A stretch of 51,281 bases of DNA from Rhodobacter sp. GTDB lineage: Bacteria; Pseudomonadota; Alphaproteobacteria; Rhodobacterales; Rhodobacteraceae. The notes beneath the pieces were generated by a model. The model was given only the letters and a program-made list of their open reading frames with translations. It was not told the DNA's origin and did no database searches. Positions 27,330 to 37,683 of this stretch are shown here, one piece after another; within the stretch, counting starts at the first letter, position 1; each line of letters starts with the position of its first letter. A program made the translations under genes and the position numbers. The stretch lies in the NCBI GenBank assembly GCA_020250125.1, contig JADCEL010000062.1, positions 1 to 51,281 on the forward strand, in the 5' to 3' direction.

Positions 27330-28292
27330 ATGATCACGGTCACCCCCGATGTGTTCCGCCTTGCCCAGGTCTTCACGATCAGCCGGGGCAGCCGCAGCGA
27401 AGCGCGCGTGCTGACCCTGCGCGTGACGCGGGGCGGCGTGACCGGCCGGGGCGAATGCGTGCCCTATGCCCGCTATGGCGAAACGCCGGAACGTGTGACG
27501 GCCCAGATCGAAAGCCTGCCGCAGGACATCACCCGCGACGCCCTGCAGGGTGCCCTGCCCGCCGGGGCGGCGCGCAATGCGCTGGATTGCGCGCTGTGGG
27601 ACCTGCAGGCAAAGCAGACCGGGCGGCGCGTCTGGCAGTTGGCAGACCTGCCCGAACCGGTGCCGCAGATCACCGCCTATACCCTGTCGCTGGACACGCC
27701 GGAGAATATGCGGGCGGCGGCGGCGAAACACGCCCACCGCCCGCTTTTGAAGATCAAGCTGGGCACGCCCGACGACATGCCAAGGCTCGAGGCGGTTCGG
27801 GCCGGTGCCCCCCGGACCCGGATCATCATCGATGCCAACGAAGGCTGGACGGCAGACATCTATGCGGACCTTGCCCCGCATCTGCTGCGCCTTGGCGTGG
27901 CGATGGTGGAACAGCCCCTGCCCGTCGGGGCCGATGATATGCTGGCGGAAATCGCCCGCCCGCTGCCCGTCTGTGCCGACGAAAGCTGCCACGACCGCGC
28001 CTCGCTGGCCGGACTTGCCGGCAAGTATGACATGGTCAACATCAAGCTGGACAAGACTGGCGGCCTGACCGAAGCGCTGGCGCTGAAAACCGCCGCGCTG
28101 GCGCAGGGCTATGGCCTGATGGTCGGCTGCATGATCGGATCAAGCCTGGCGATGGCCCCGGCCACGCTGCTGGCGCAGGGGGCCGCCTTTACTGATCTTG
28201 ACGGGCCGCTTCTTCTGGCCGAAGACCGGGATCATCCGCTGCGGTTTGACCAAGCGGGCATCCATCCACCCGAACCAGGCCTGTGGGGGTAA
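27330..28292 (+). CDS. Enolase-superfamily epimerase (DgcA / L-Ala-D,L-Glu epimerase type)
   Basis: A 320-aa muconate-lactonizing-type enolase-superfamily enzyme. The catalytic lysines are K141/K143 (LLKIKLG) and K239/K242 (NIKLDKTGG). The metal ligands are D168 (IIDANEGW), E194 (VEQPLP) and D217 (CADES). Homologues epimerise L-Ala-D-Glu dipeptides, or N-acyl-Glu in the DgcN-DgcA D-glutamate route; no dgcN is adjacent. The next gene, 5 bp on, is a D-amino-acid transaminase, which supports a role in D-Glu/D-Ala or muropeptide metabolism. Confidence 0.88.
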   Translation: MITVTPDVFRLAQVFTISRGSRSEARVLTLRVTRGGVTGRGECVPYARYGETPERVTAQIESLPQDITRDALQGALPAGAARNALDCALWDLQAKQTGRRVWQLADLPEPVPQITAYTLSLDTPENMRAAAAKHAHRPLLKIKLGTPDDMPRLEAVRAGAPRTRIIIDANEGWTADIYADLAPHLLRLGVAMVEQPLPVGADDMLAEIARPLPVCADESCHDRASLAGLAGKYDMVNIKLDKTGGLTEALALKTAALAQGYGLMVGCMIGSSLAMAPATLLAQGAAFTDLDGPLLLAEDRDHPLRFDQAGIHPPEPGLWG

Positions 28293-28297
28293 ACCGA

Positions 28298-29161
28298 ATG
28301 AGCCGCACCGTCTATGTCAACGGAACCTATCTGCCCGAGGAAGACGCGAAGATCAGCATCTTTGACCGCGGCTTTCTGATGGCCGATGGGGTTTATGAGG
28401 TGACCAGCGTGCTGGGCGGCAAGCTGATCGACTTTGCCGGGCATTGCAAACGTCTGGCCCGGTCGCTGTCGGAACTGGACATGGCCGCCCCGGTGACGGA
28501 GGATGAATTGCTGGCGATCCACCGCGAACTGGTGGCGGTGAACGGCGTGACTGACGGGATGGTCTATCTGCAGATCACGCGCGGGGCACCGGGCGACCGC
28601 GACTTTGCCTTTCCCGACCCGGCCACCACGCCCCCGACGCTGGTCCTGTTCACCCAGTCGAAGCCCGGCCTGGCCGAACACCCTGCCGCTGCGACCGGGA
28701 TGAAGGTCATCTCGATACCGGACATCCGCTGGGGGCGGCGCGACATCAAGACGGTCCAGCTTCTGTACCCGTCGATGGGCAAGATGATGGCCAGGAAGGC
28801 CGGTTGCGACGATGCGTGGATGGTCGAGGACGGGTTCGTGACCGAAGGCACATCGAACAACACCTATATCGTGCGCGGCAACCGCATCATCACGCGGCAT
28901 CTGTCGTCCGACATCCTGCAGGGCATCACCCGCGCCGCCGTGCTGCGCCTGGCCGCCGAAGCCCAGATGGAGGTGGAAGAACGCCCCTTTACCATTGACG
29001 AGGCAAAGACGGCAGACGAGGCGTTCTTCACCTCGGCCTCGGCCTTTGTGATGCCGGTGGTCGAGATTGACGGCGCGGCGCTGGGCGGCGGCACCCCCGG
29101 CCCGGTCACGGCCCGGCTGCGCGACATCTACCTTGATGAAATGCGCAAGTCAGCCATCTGA
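28298..29161 (+). CDS. D-amino-acid transaminase (class IV)
   Basis: PLP fold-type IV aminotransferase, 287 aa, closest to D-alanine transaminases that interconvert D-Ala and D-Glu with their keto acids. The N-terminal FDRGFLMADGVYEV motif, VYLQITRG, the probable PLP lysine K151 (RRDIKTVQLL) and E183 (GFVTEGTSNNTYIV) are visible. ATG 28298 was chosen over GTG 28283 because MSRTVYVNGTYLP is the family start and a GGGGGT site precedes it. Probably an operon with the epimerase. Branched-chain or aminodeoxychorismate specificity is less likely. Confidence 0.9.
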   Translation: MSRTVYVNGTYLPEEDAKISIFDRGFLMADGVYEVTSVLGGKLIDFAGHCKRLARSLSELDMAAPVTEDELLAIHRELVAVNGVTDGMVYLQITRGAPGDRDFAFPDPATTPPTLVLFTQSKPGLAEHPAAATGMKVISIPDIRWGRRDIKTVQLLYPSMGKMMARKAGCDDAWMVEDGFVTEGTSNNTYIVRGNRIITRHLSSDILQGITRAAVLRLAAEAQMEVEERPFTIDEAKTADEAFFTSASAFVMPVVEIDGAALGGGTPGPVTARLRDIYLDEMRKSAI

Positions 29162-29479
29162 CGCCTTGCCGCGATCCGTGACATTCTGCTTGAAGGCCAC
29201 CTCGAAAGTGGCCTTTTTTGCCGCATCGGCCCCGGTCTGGTGCTGCGCAACCCAGTCAGCATAGGGCATGCCATAGACGATCTCGCGCGCGGCATCCTTG
29301 TCCAGCGCGATGCCCTGCTGGGAGGCTGCCTCCTGGTACCAGCGGCTGAGGCAGTTGCGGCAGAACCCGGCCAGGTTCATCAGATCGATGTTCTGCACAT
29401 CGGGCCGGTCCTGCATCAGGTGGTGCAGAAGGCGGCGAAAAGCGGCGGCTTCCAGGGCGGTGCGGGTGGCGTCATTCAT
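29150..29479 (-). CDS. DUF1244-type protein
   Basis: A 109-aa protein. The segment NIDLMNLAGFCRNCLSRWYQEAA is the DUF1244 signature and includes the paired Cys. REIVYGMPYADWVAQHQT follows. It is a helical protein of unknown function. The tail contains the terminator of the convergent transaminase gene. Its start overlaps the end of the upstream amidohydrolase gene by 8 bp. Confidence 0.88.
   Translation of the reverse strand: MNDATRTALEAAAFRRLLHHLMQDRPDVQNIDLMNLAGFCRNCLSRWYQEAASQQGIALDKDAAREIVYGMPYADWVAQHQTGADAAKKATFEVAFKQNVTDRGKASDG
29193..29219 (+). terminator. Terminator of the D-amino-acid transaminase gene, inside DUF1244 coding sequence
   Basis: AAGGCCAC, loop CTCGAAA, GTGGCCTT, then a run of T to 29219 on the plus strand. 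It lies 31 bp past the transaminase stop and within the 3' coding part of the convergent DUF1244 gene, where the same bases encode KKATFEVA. Confidence 0.85.
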
Positions 29480-30254
29480 TCGGGGTCTCCCTTTGTGCGG
29501 ACATGGGCGGGCTCCGGTCCACGTCATCCAGCGCCGCCTGCAGAAGCGGTGCCAGACGCGCGGCCCAGCTTTGCTGCGCCGCGGCCGTGGCGATCAGATC
29601 CTGGCGCAGCTCGATCAGCGTATTGTGCCGGCCCGGCTGCAGGGCGTGCCGGTCGATGGCATCGCCCGGCAAATGGCCTGCATAAGGTTCATTGTCGCCC
29701 ACGCACAGGTTAAGGTCGGCCCCAAGCCTGCGCAGAAGCGCGCGCGACAAGCGGTCATCGCGATGCGAATGCAGCACGCCAATGTGCCAGGGGCGCGGCG
29801 GGCGGCCCTTCAGCCCCGGGGTGAAAGAGTGGATCGCGACAATCACCGTATCGGGCCTGCGCGCCGCAAGCCGGGCATAGGCGGCGTGATAGGGACGATA
29901 GAGCATCTCCAGCCGCCGCGCCGTCTCGGCCGCATCAACCCTGCGGTTGGCCGGAATGATGGTGCCGTCATACAGCTTCATGATCAGGGTCGGGTCATCT
30001 TCGCCCCGGTTCGGGTCGATCACCAGGCGCGAGAAATCCGACAGGATGACCGGCGCATCCAGACCTTCGGCCAGGGCCACCGCCAGCCCCGCCGCGCCCG
30101 GATCATAGGCAATGTGGCGATCCATATCTGCGGGCGATAACCCCAGGCTGCCCCCCGCGATCTCGGCGGGAACCCGGTTGCTGGCGTGATCACAGGTGAC
30201 CAGCCAGCGCGAGGGGCGGTTTTCGCCGATGATCCGATAGGCCGTCGTCACCAT
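29472..30254 (-). CDS. N-formylglutamate amidohydrolase family protein
   Basis: A 260-aa zinc amidohydrolase of the FGase type. CDHASNRVP, a DFSRLVIDPNR segment, VIVAIHSFTPGLKGRPRP-like region with the metal His, and GDNEPYAGHLPGDAI are present. In histidine degradation this enzyme frees glutamate from N-formylglutamate, but no hut genes are nearby, so the actual substrate is open. ATG 30254 was chosen. It is coupled to the DUF1244 gene and divergent from pyk. Confidence 0.9.
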   Translation of the reverse strand: MVTTAYRIIGENRPSRWLVTCDHASNRVPAEIAGGSLGLSPADMDRHIAYDPGAAGLAVALAEGLDAPVILSDFSRLVIDPNRGEDDPTLIMKLYDGTIIPANRRVDAAETARRLEMLYRPYHAAYARLAARRPDTVIVAIHSFTPGLKGRPPRPWHIGVLHSHRDDRLSRALLRRLGADLNLCVGDNEPYAGHLPGDAIDRHALQPGRHNTLIELRQDLIATAAAQQSWAARLAPLLQAALDDVDRSPPMSAQRETPNE

Positions 30255-30391
30255 GGGTCCCCCGTGCCGGACTGTGCAGACCGGCATTTATGCCGCATTG
30301 CGGGAAAGCGCCAGTTGCCCCGTTCGGCGAATTCCGCCATAAGGCGCTTGGCCCGCCGCAGGACATGAACACGATAAGGGACAAAGGCAGC

Positions 30392-31834
<1,443 letters not shown>

Positions 31835-31877
31835 CCCGTACCCTGTGTAAAGGCTTTGCGCCGGTTGGGGCGCGCCC

Positions 31878-32120
31878 ATGCTGGTCAATGTGCTGATGAT
31901 TGGTGGCGTTGTGATCGGCGGGGCGGCGATACCCGCCCTGCTGTTTGCCATATTTGAAAACGAGGCGCAGCTGGTGTCGCTTGCGGGCCTGCTTCTGGGC
32001 GGGCTGATGGTGCTGGCCGCGCTTTACCTGACCCCGACGCCGTTTTCGCCCGATTACATCATGGCGATGCGCATGCTGGCCGGGGTTGCGGCCACCTATT
32101 TCGTCTTCCGCCGGCGCTGA
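31878..32120 (+). CDS. Small membrane protein
   Basis: An 80-aa hydrophobic protein with two to three helices (about 3-25, 32-52, 62-76) ending in FRRR. No family recognised. It sits 43 bp after pyk on the same strand with a weak G-rich ribosome site, so it is probably cotranscribed with pyk. Confidence 0.68.
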   Translation: MLVNVLMIGGVVIGGAAIPALLFAIFENEAQLVSLAGLLLGGLMVLAALYLTPTPFSPDYIMAMRMLAGVAATYFVFRRR

Positions 32121-32133
32121 CTGACGATATCCC

Positions 32134-32162
32134 TTGCACGGTCGGCGGGCCTTGCCTATACG
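32134..32162 (+). promoter_or_regulatory. Sigma-70-type promoter for rpmI-rplT
   Basis: TTGCAC (32134-32139), 17-bp spacer, TATACG (32157-32162). It lies about 75 bp upstream of the rpmI ATG, so the transcript has a leader of roughly 70 nt, where L20-type autoregulation is often placed. Called from consensus only. Confidence 0.65.
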
Positions 32163-32241
32163 CCACGGCCTGTTACCCCGCGCGTCCGGCCAAAGCGGCA
32201 TGCCGAGTCGCGCGCACAACCACTCGCAAGAGGAGTCTGAA

Positions 32242-32442
32242 ATGCCCAAGATGAAGACCAAATCCGCTGCGAAGAAGCGGTTCTCCTTCACGGCCACGGG
32301 CCGCGTCAAGGCCGGCCCGGCAGGTAAGCGCCACAATATGATCAAGCGCTCGACGAAATTCATTCGCGAAACGACGGGAACGATGATCCTGTCGGACAGC
32401 GATGCGAAGATCGTCAAGAAATACATGCCCTACGACCGGTAA
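32242..32442 (+). CDS. rpmI: 50S ribosomal protein L35
   Basis: 66 aa, highly basic. [29 protein letters not shown] and [13 protein letters not shown] are diagnostic. An AGGAG site precedes the ATG. infC, often upstream, is not in this window. It is 12 bp from rplT. Confidence 0.98.
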   Translation: MPKMKTKSAAKKRFSFTATGRVKAGPAGKRHNMIKRSTKFIRETTGTMILSDSDAKIVKKYMPYDR

Positions 32443-32454
32443 GGAGAAGCAGAG

Positions 32455-32817
32455 ATGTCCCGCGTCAAATCCGGCGTTGTCACCCATGCCCGTCACCGCA
32501 AGGTGATCAAGGCTGCCAAGGGCTATTACGCCGCCCGCAGCACCAACTTCCGCACCGCCACGCAGGCGGTGGACAAGGCCAACCAATACGCCACGCGCGA
32601 CCGCAAGACGCGCAAGCGCAACTTCCGCGCCCTGTGGATTCAGCGGATCAACGCCGCCGTCCGCCTGTTTGATGCCGAGTTCACCTATTCGCGCTTCATC
32701 AACGGTCTGGCGAAAGCCGGGATCGAGGTGGACCGCAAGGTTCTGGCCGATCTGGCTGTGCATGAGCCCGAGGCGTTCAATGCGATTGCAGCGCAGGCGA
32801 AAGCCGCCATCGCCTGA
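32455..32817 (+). CDS. rplT: 50S ribosomal protein L20
   Basis: 120 aa, basic, helical. [28 protein letters not shown] at the N-terminus and [18 protein letters not shown] are diagnostic. L20 binds 23S rRNA early in assembly and can repress its own operon. A clear AAGGAGAA precedes the ATG. A strong terminator follows. Confidence 0.98.
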   Translation: MSRVKSGVVTHARHRKVIKAAKGYYAARSTNFRTATQAVDKANQYATRDRKTRKRNFRALWIQRINAAVRLFDAEFTYSRFINGLAKAGIEVDRKVLADLAVHEPEAFNAIAAQAKAAIA

Positions 32818-32840
32818 CTTCATGCCTGTGGATCAACAGG

Positions 32841-32873
32841 GACCCCGCCCGTCGGTGGGGTCTTTTGTTTTTC
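32841..32873 (+). terminator. Rho-independent terminator after rplT
   Basis: GACCCCGCC, loop CGTC, GGTGGGGTC, then TTTTGTTTTT. It lies 24 bp after the rplT stop and separates the ribosomal genes from pheS. Confidence 0.9.
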
Positions 32874-32967
32874 CTGGCTGAAACCCGTCAGGTTTTGCAA
32901 AGCCAACCCACCTTGCATAACACCCCCCTTGCCGCTAGCACCATCGCGCAGGCAACGGAGGCTTTTC

Positions 32968-34050
32968 ATGCAAGGGCTCGACACGCTCAAGGCCAGGTAT
33001 CTGTCCGCCATCGCCGCTGCGGCGGATGAGGCGGCGCTGGAAGAGGTGCGCGTGACCGCCCTGGGCAAGAAGGGCGAGATCAGCCTGAAGATGCGCGATC
33101 TGGGCCAGATGGAGGCCAGCCAGCGGCAGGCCGCAGGCGGGCTGCTGAATGCGCTGAAGGATGAGGTGGATGCCGCGCTCCGCGCCCGCAAGGCGGCGCT
33201 GGGGGATGCGGCGCTGAACGAACGGCTGCGGTCGGAATGGCTGGATGTCACCCTGCCGGGACGGCCCCGCCCCGCCGGCACGATTCACCCCGTCAGCCAG
33301 GTGATGGATGAGCTGACGGCGATTTTCGCCGACATGGGCTTTGCCGTGGCCGAAGGGCCGCAGGTGGAATCGGACTGGTACAATTTCGATGCGCTGAACA
33401 TGGCCCCCGAACATCCGGCGCGGCAGGAACATGACACGTTCTTCATGGCGCGAAGCCTTGGCGACAACCGCCCGCCGCATGTGCTGCGCACCCATACCTC
33501 GCCGGTGCAAATCCGCGCCATGGCCACCCACGGCGCGCCGATCCGCGTCATCGCTCCGGGCCGGGTCTACCGGATGGACATGGACCAGACGCATACGCCG
33601 ATGTTCCATCAGGTCGAAGGGCTGGCGATTGACCGCAGCATCAGCATGGCCAATCTGAAATGGGTGCTGGAGGAATTCTGCCGCGCCTTTTTCGAGGTGC
33701 CGTCCGTGGAACTGCGCTTCCGCGCCAGCCACTTTCCCTTCACCGAACCTTCGGCAGAGGTGGATATCCGCTGTTCCTGGGAAGGCGGGCAATTGAAGAT
33801 CGGGCAGGGCGACAAGTGGATGGAGATTCTGGGGTCCGGCATGGTGCATCCCAAGGTGCTGGAAGCCGCCGGGGTGGACCCGGCGCAATGGCAGGGCTTT
33901 GCCTTTGGCATGGGGATCGACCGGCTGGCGATGCTGAAATACGGCATCCCCGACCTGCGGGCGTTCTTCGAGTCCGACCTGCGCTGGCTGCGGCATTATG
34001 GCTTTGCCGCGCTGGACATGCCTGATCTGGCGGGGGGGCTGAGCGGGTGA
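32968..34050 (+). CDS. pheS: Phenylalanyl-tRNA synthetase alpha chain
   Basis: Catalytic subunit of the class II alpha2-beta2 enzyme. 360 aa. N-terminal coiled coil (about 1-85). Motif 2 is in [26 protein letters not shown] and motif 3 in [24 protein letters not shown] 32968 follows ACGGAGG. Its stop overlaps the GTG of an inserted small gene, rather than leading straight into pheT. Confidence 0.98.
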   Translation: MQGLDTLKARYLSAIAAAADEAALEEVRVTALGKKGEISLKMRDLGQMEASQRQAAGGLLNALKDEVDAALRARKAALGDAALNERLRSEWLDVTLPGRPRPAGTIHPVSQVMDELTAIFADMGFAVAEGPQVESDWYNFDALNMAPEHPARQEHDTFFMARSLGDNRPPHVLRTHTSPVQIRAMATHGAPIRVIAPGRVYRMDMDQTHTPMFHQVEGLAIDRSISMANLKWVLEEFCRAFFEVPSVELRFRASHFPFTEPSAEVDIRCSWEGGQLKIGQGDKWMEILGSGMVHPKVLEAAGVDPAQWQGFAFGMGIDRLAMLKYGIPDLRAFFESDLRWLRHYGFAALDMPDLAGGLSG

Positions 34051-34538
34051 CTTTTCCCGAACTGACTGGAATAGCTATAGATGGCGCAACTGCGATTGTC
34101 GGGTTCATGATTGCCGCAGCTGTCTACGTGTTTAAGCAGTGGTGGGAAGAGGCAAAGCGGATTTCTGCTGCCAGAGAAGTGGCATACATCCGGTTCGGAA
34201 GCATAATTGGAAAGTTCGAAGCATCGCTATTGCTAGAGAACGAAGCTGCTTGGGTCGAACACTTCTCTGAACTCGCTGCCTTAGGGAACGAGTTTGATTT
34301 GTTTGCATCGAGCGAAGTGCAGGCTGCCTCGGGTGCATATCTTGGGGCAGTATCCCGACTGATTGCCGCATCGAAAGGAAATGAAGTCCATTCGGTCGAG
34401 TTGTTTGACGCTTTGGTTGATCCAAAGGATCGATTAGTAAACGCGATGCGAGCTGATGTGCTTTGGCTATCGAAACCCGTGAGACGCAAGGTTCGCAGAA
34501 ACGACGCTCAATCGTCGATAGAAAAGAACACAAGATGA
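34047..34538 (+). CDS. Uncharacterised membrane-anchored protein inserted between pheS and pheT
   Basis: A 163-aa protein with one N-terminal helix (about 10-30, [17 protein letters not shown]) followed by a helical cytoplasmic part. Base composition is clearly less G+C-rich than both neighbours, and A/T-ending codons are common. It starts with GTG overlapping the pheS stop (GTGA) and ends with TGA overlapping the pheT ATG (ATGA), so it is coupled at both ends. I recognise no domain. The composition and placement suggest horizontally acquired cargo kept in frame with the operon. Confidence 0.75.
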   Translation: MTFPELTGIAIDGATAIVGFMIAAAVYVFKQWWEEAKRISAAREVAYIRFGSIIGKFEASLLLENEAAWVEHFSELAALGNEFDLFASSEVQAASGAYLGAVSRLIAASKGNEVHSVELFDALVDPKDRLVNAMRADVLWLSKPVRRKVRRNDAQSSIEKNTR

Positions 34539-36952
34539 AATTCACCCTCTCCTGGCTGCGCGACCACCTCGACACCTCGGCACCGCTGGACGATATCCTC
34601 ACCGCCCTCACCGACCTTGGGCATGAGGTGGAAGGGGTGGAAAACCCCGCCGCCACGCTGGGCGCGTTCCGCATCGCCCGCGTGATCGAAGCCGTGCCGC
34701 ACCCCAATGCCGACCGGCTGCGGCTGTGCCGGGTGGAAACCTGGCCCGACGGCCCCGGTGGCCGGTCGGAAGAGGTGCAGGTTGTCTGCGGTGCCCCCAA
34801 TGCCCGCACCGGCCTGATCGGCGTCTTCGCACCCGTGGGCACGCATGTTCCCGGCACCGGGGTTGATCTGAAACCCGGCGTGATCCGGGGGGTCGACTCC
34901 AACGGCATGCTCTGTTCCGAACGCGAGCTGATGGTTTCCGACGATCATGACGGCATCATCGATCTGCCCGCCGACGCGCCGCTGGGCGCGCGGTTCATCG
35001 ATTACCGTGGGCTGAACGACCCGATGATCTTCGTCAAGATCACCGCCAACCGCCCCGATGCGCTGGGCGTGCGCGGCCTTGCGCGTGATCTGGCCGCGCG
35101 CGGCCTGGGCGTGCTGAAACCGCTGGACACCCCGGCCATCCCCGGCACCTTTCCCTGCCCCATCCGCGTTACCATCGACCCGGCGCTGAAACAAAAGGGC
35201 TGCCCGCTGTTTGCCGGCCGCCTGATCCGGGGGGTACGCAACGGGGCATCACCGCCCTGGATGCAGGCGCGGCTCAGGGCCATCGGCCTGCGCCCGATTT
35301 CGGCGCTGGTCGATATCACCAACTATTTCACCTTCGGCCTGAACCGCCCGCTGCATGTCTTTGACGCGGCCAAGGTCAGGGGCAACCTGCATATCCATCC
35401 CGCCAAAGGGGGCGAAACCCTGCTGGCGCTGGATGGCAAAAGCTACACCATGCAGCCCGGCATGATGCTGATTTCCGATGATGACCAGCCCGAATCGCTG
35501 GCCGGGATCATGGGGGGCGAACTTTCCGGCTGTACCCCGGACACCACCGATGTCTTCCTTGAATCGGCTTACTGGGACCCCGTCACCATCGCGGCCACGG
35601 GCCGCGCGCTGAAGATCGTCTCGGACGCGCGCTATCGCTTTGAACGCGGGGTTGATCCGGCTTTCACCCTGCCGGGGCTGGAACTGGCCACACAGATGAT
35701 CCTTGACCTGTGCGGGGGCGAAGCTTCCGTCATCGCGCTGGATGGCGCGGTGCCCGACACCGCGCGCAGCTACCGCCTTGATCCGGCGCGTGTGGCCCGT
35801 CTGGTGGGCATGGACATCGCCGAAGCCGAACAGCGCCGCACGCTGACGGCACTCGGGTTTACCCTGACCGGCGATCAGGCCAGCCCGCCCAGCTGGCGGC
35901 CCGATGTGCTGGGCGAGGCGGACCTGGTGGAAGAGGTGGCGCGCATCGCCTCGCTGACCCGGCTGCAGGGCAAGCCGCTGGACCGGGCACCTGCCGGGGT
36001 GCCGCGCCCGATCCTGACGCCTTTGCAGCTGCGCGAACGCGCCGCCCGCCGCGCGCTGGCGGGGCTGGGCTACAACGAATGCGTCACCTACAGCTTCATC
36101 GACGGCAAGACGGCTGCCCTGTTCGGCGGCGGGACCGATGCCCTGCGCATCGAAAACCCGATCTCGTCTGACATGACGCATCTGCGCCCCGATCTTCTGC
36201 CGGGCCTGCTGCAGGCGGCGGCGCGCAATCAGGCGCGTGGCTTTGGCGATCTGGCGCTGTTCGAAATCGGCCCGGTCTTTCATGGCGGCGAGCCCGGGGA
36301 ACAGGGCCTGCTGGCCGCCGGCCTTCTGGTGGGCGCTGCCGCGCCGCGCGACCCCTTCGGGTCGCGCCGGCCGGTCGACCTCTATGATGCCAAGGCCGAT
36401 GCCGAGGCGGTTCTGGCGGCCCTTGGCACCCCGGCCAGGGTGCAGATCAGCCGGACTGCCCCGGCGTGGTGGCACCCCGGACGGTCGGGCGTGATCGGCC
36501 TTGGGCCGAACGTGCTGGCCACCTTTGGCGAGGTGCATCCGGCGATCCTGAAGGCGCTGGATGTCAAGGGTCCGGCCATGGCCTTTGCCTTGCGCATTGC
36601 CGCCGTGCCGCTGCCCAGGGTCAAGTCACCGACGCGGCCCGCGCTGAAACTGTCCGACCTGCAGGCGGTGGAGCGGGACTTTGCCTTTGTCGTCGATGCA
36701 TGGGTCGAGGCGCTGACCCTGGTCAATGCCGCGCAGGGCGCGGACAAGGCCCTGATCGACAGCGTCCGCGTCTTTGATCAGTTCACCGGCGAGAAGGCCG
36801 AAGCACAGATGGGGGCCGGCAAGAAATCCATCGCCGTTTCCGTGCGCCTCCAGCCGGTCGAAAAGACCCTGACCGATGCCGAGATTGATGCCGTCAGCGC
36901 CAGAATCGTCGAAAAGGTGATGAAGGCCACGGGCGGCACCCTGCGGCGGTAA
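34535..36952 (+). CDS. pheT: Phenylalanyl-tRNA synthetase beta chain
   Basis: Structural and editing subunit. 805 aa. The N-terminus [18 protein letters not shown] is followed by the tRNA-binding OB domain (about 40-150, with HPNADRLRLCRVE and VVCGAPNARTG), B3/B4 editing domain, B5 domain (about 400-470), catalytic-like domain, and the C-terminal FDX-ACB anticodon domain (about 710-805). The ATG at 34535 overlaps the stop of the inserted gene. Confidence 0.98.
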   Translation: MKFTLSWLRDHLDTSAPLDDILTALTDLGHEVEGVENPAATLGAFRIARVIEAVPHPNADRLRLCRVETWPDGPGGRSEEVQVVCGAPNARTGLIGVFAPVGTHVPGTGVDLKPGVIRGVDSNGMLCSERELMVSDDHDGIIDLPADAPLGARFIDYRGLNDPMIFVKITANRPDALGVRGLARDLAARGLGVLKPLDTPAIPGTFPCPIRVTIDPALKQKGCPLFAGRLIRGVRNGASPPWMQARLRAIGLRPISALVDITNYFTFGLNRPLHVFDAAKVRGNLHIHPAKGGETLLALDGKSYTMQPGMMLISDDDQPESLAGIMGGELSGCTPDTTDVFLESAYWDPVTIAATGRALKIVSDARYRFERGVDPAFTLPGLELATQMILDLCGGEASVIALDGAVPDTARSYRLDPARVARLVGMDIAEAEQRRTLTALGFTLTGDQASPPSWRPDVLGEADLVEEVARIASLTRLQGKPLDRAPAGVPRPILTPLQLRERAARRALAGLGYNECVTYSFIDGKTAALFGGGTDALRIENPISSDMTHLRPDLLPGLLQAAARNQARGFGDLALFEIGPVFHGGEPGEQGLLAAGLLVGAAAPRDPFGSRRPVDLYDAKADAEAVLAALGTPARVQISRTAPAWWHPGRSGVIGLGPNVLATFGEVHPAILKALDVKGPAMAFALRIAAVPLPRVKSPTRPALKLSDLQAVERDFAFVVDAWVEALTLVNAAQGADKALIDSVRVFDQFTGEKAEAQMGAGKKSIAVSVRLQPVEKTLTDAEIDAVSARIVEKVMKATGGTLRR

Positions 36953-36969
36953 GGGGTCTGGCGGGCGAC

Positions 36970-36988
36970 CCGCGCCGGACCGGCGCGG
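36970..36988. terminator. Perfect hairpin between convergent pheT and DUF1523 genes
   Basis: CCGCGCCGG, centre A, CCGGCGCGG: 9-bp perfect arms in the 52-bp gap between two gene ends. It has only a short TTT after it, so it is a candidate bidirectional terminator. Confidence 0.45.
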
Positions 36989-37004
36989 TTTGCCGCCCTG
37001 ATGC

Positions 37005-37679
37005 CTACCGCCGGAACAGACCGCCCAGCCAGGCCCTGAACCGCCCCCAGCTTGTCCGGGCACTGGCGCGCGCAGCATCGGCCCGCGCATCGGCGCGCGT
37101 CAGCGCATCGCTCATGTCTTCCAGCGCCGGGTCAATCATGCGCTCGCGGAACTGAAGCCACATGCGGCGCACCATGAACAGCAGGAACGCCAGCGCTGTC
37201 AGGATCACGATATTGACCCAGGGGAACAAGCTGGTGTCCGGCCCGTCGACCACCCGCAGGCGCACCGCATTGGGATAGATCGACATCCAGGCAATGCGCC
37301 AGCCATAATGCGTCACCGCCACCCAGACGGGGGCATCGGCGGTCGATTTCAGGTTCGACGCCTCTGCCTGCAGGTTGGAACTGTCATACTTGAAATAGGG
37401 CGGCCAGACCCAGCCGGTATCCTCGTTGCGATAGACGATGACCCTGCCGTTGGGGCGCACCGCCTCGATGAAGCGGATATCGCGCGTGACTGTGGATTCG
37501 CCCGTGCCCGCATCGGGCGTGGCGTAGAAGAAGCTGTTCTCACCCACCGTGGTCAGACGGTTGTAGGTTCCGGTGATGCGGACGATGTCGCGCTGCGGCA
37601 GGGTATAGTGCAGGATTCCGCCCACAGTCAGGATCAGGACAATCCAGAAGCCCCATTTGAAATAGCGCCACATCGGCAT
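37005..37679 (-). CDS. DUF1523-type membrane protein
   Basis: A 224-aa protein with helices at about 9-27 and 150-170 flanking a periplasmic domain (DIVRITGTYNRLT..., VIVYRNEDTGWVWPPYFKYDSSNLQAEA) that matches DUF1523. A charged cytoplasmic tail follows. Function unknown. It is the last gene of the minus-strand block and lies 4 bp after the small membrane protein gene, so it is probably cotranscribed. Confidence 0.85.
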   Translation of the reverse strand: MPMWRYFKWGFWIVLILTVGGILHYTLPQRDIVRITGTYNRLTTVGENSFFYATPDAGTGESTVTRDIRFIEAVRPNGRVIVYRNEDTGWVWPPYFKYDSSNLQAEASNLKSTADAPVWVAVTHYGWRIAWMSIYPNAVRLRVVDGPDTSLFPWVNIVILTALAFLLFMVRRMWLQFRERMIDPALEDMSDALTRADARADAARASARTSWGRFRAWLGGLFRR

Positions 37680-37683
37680 CCTC

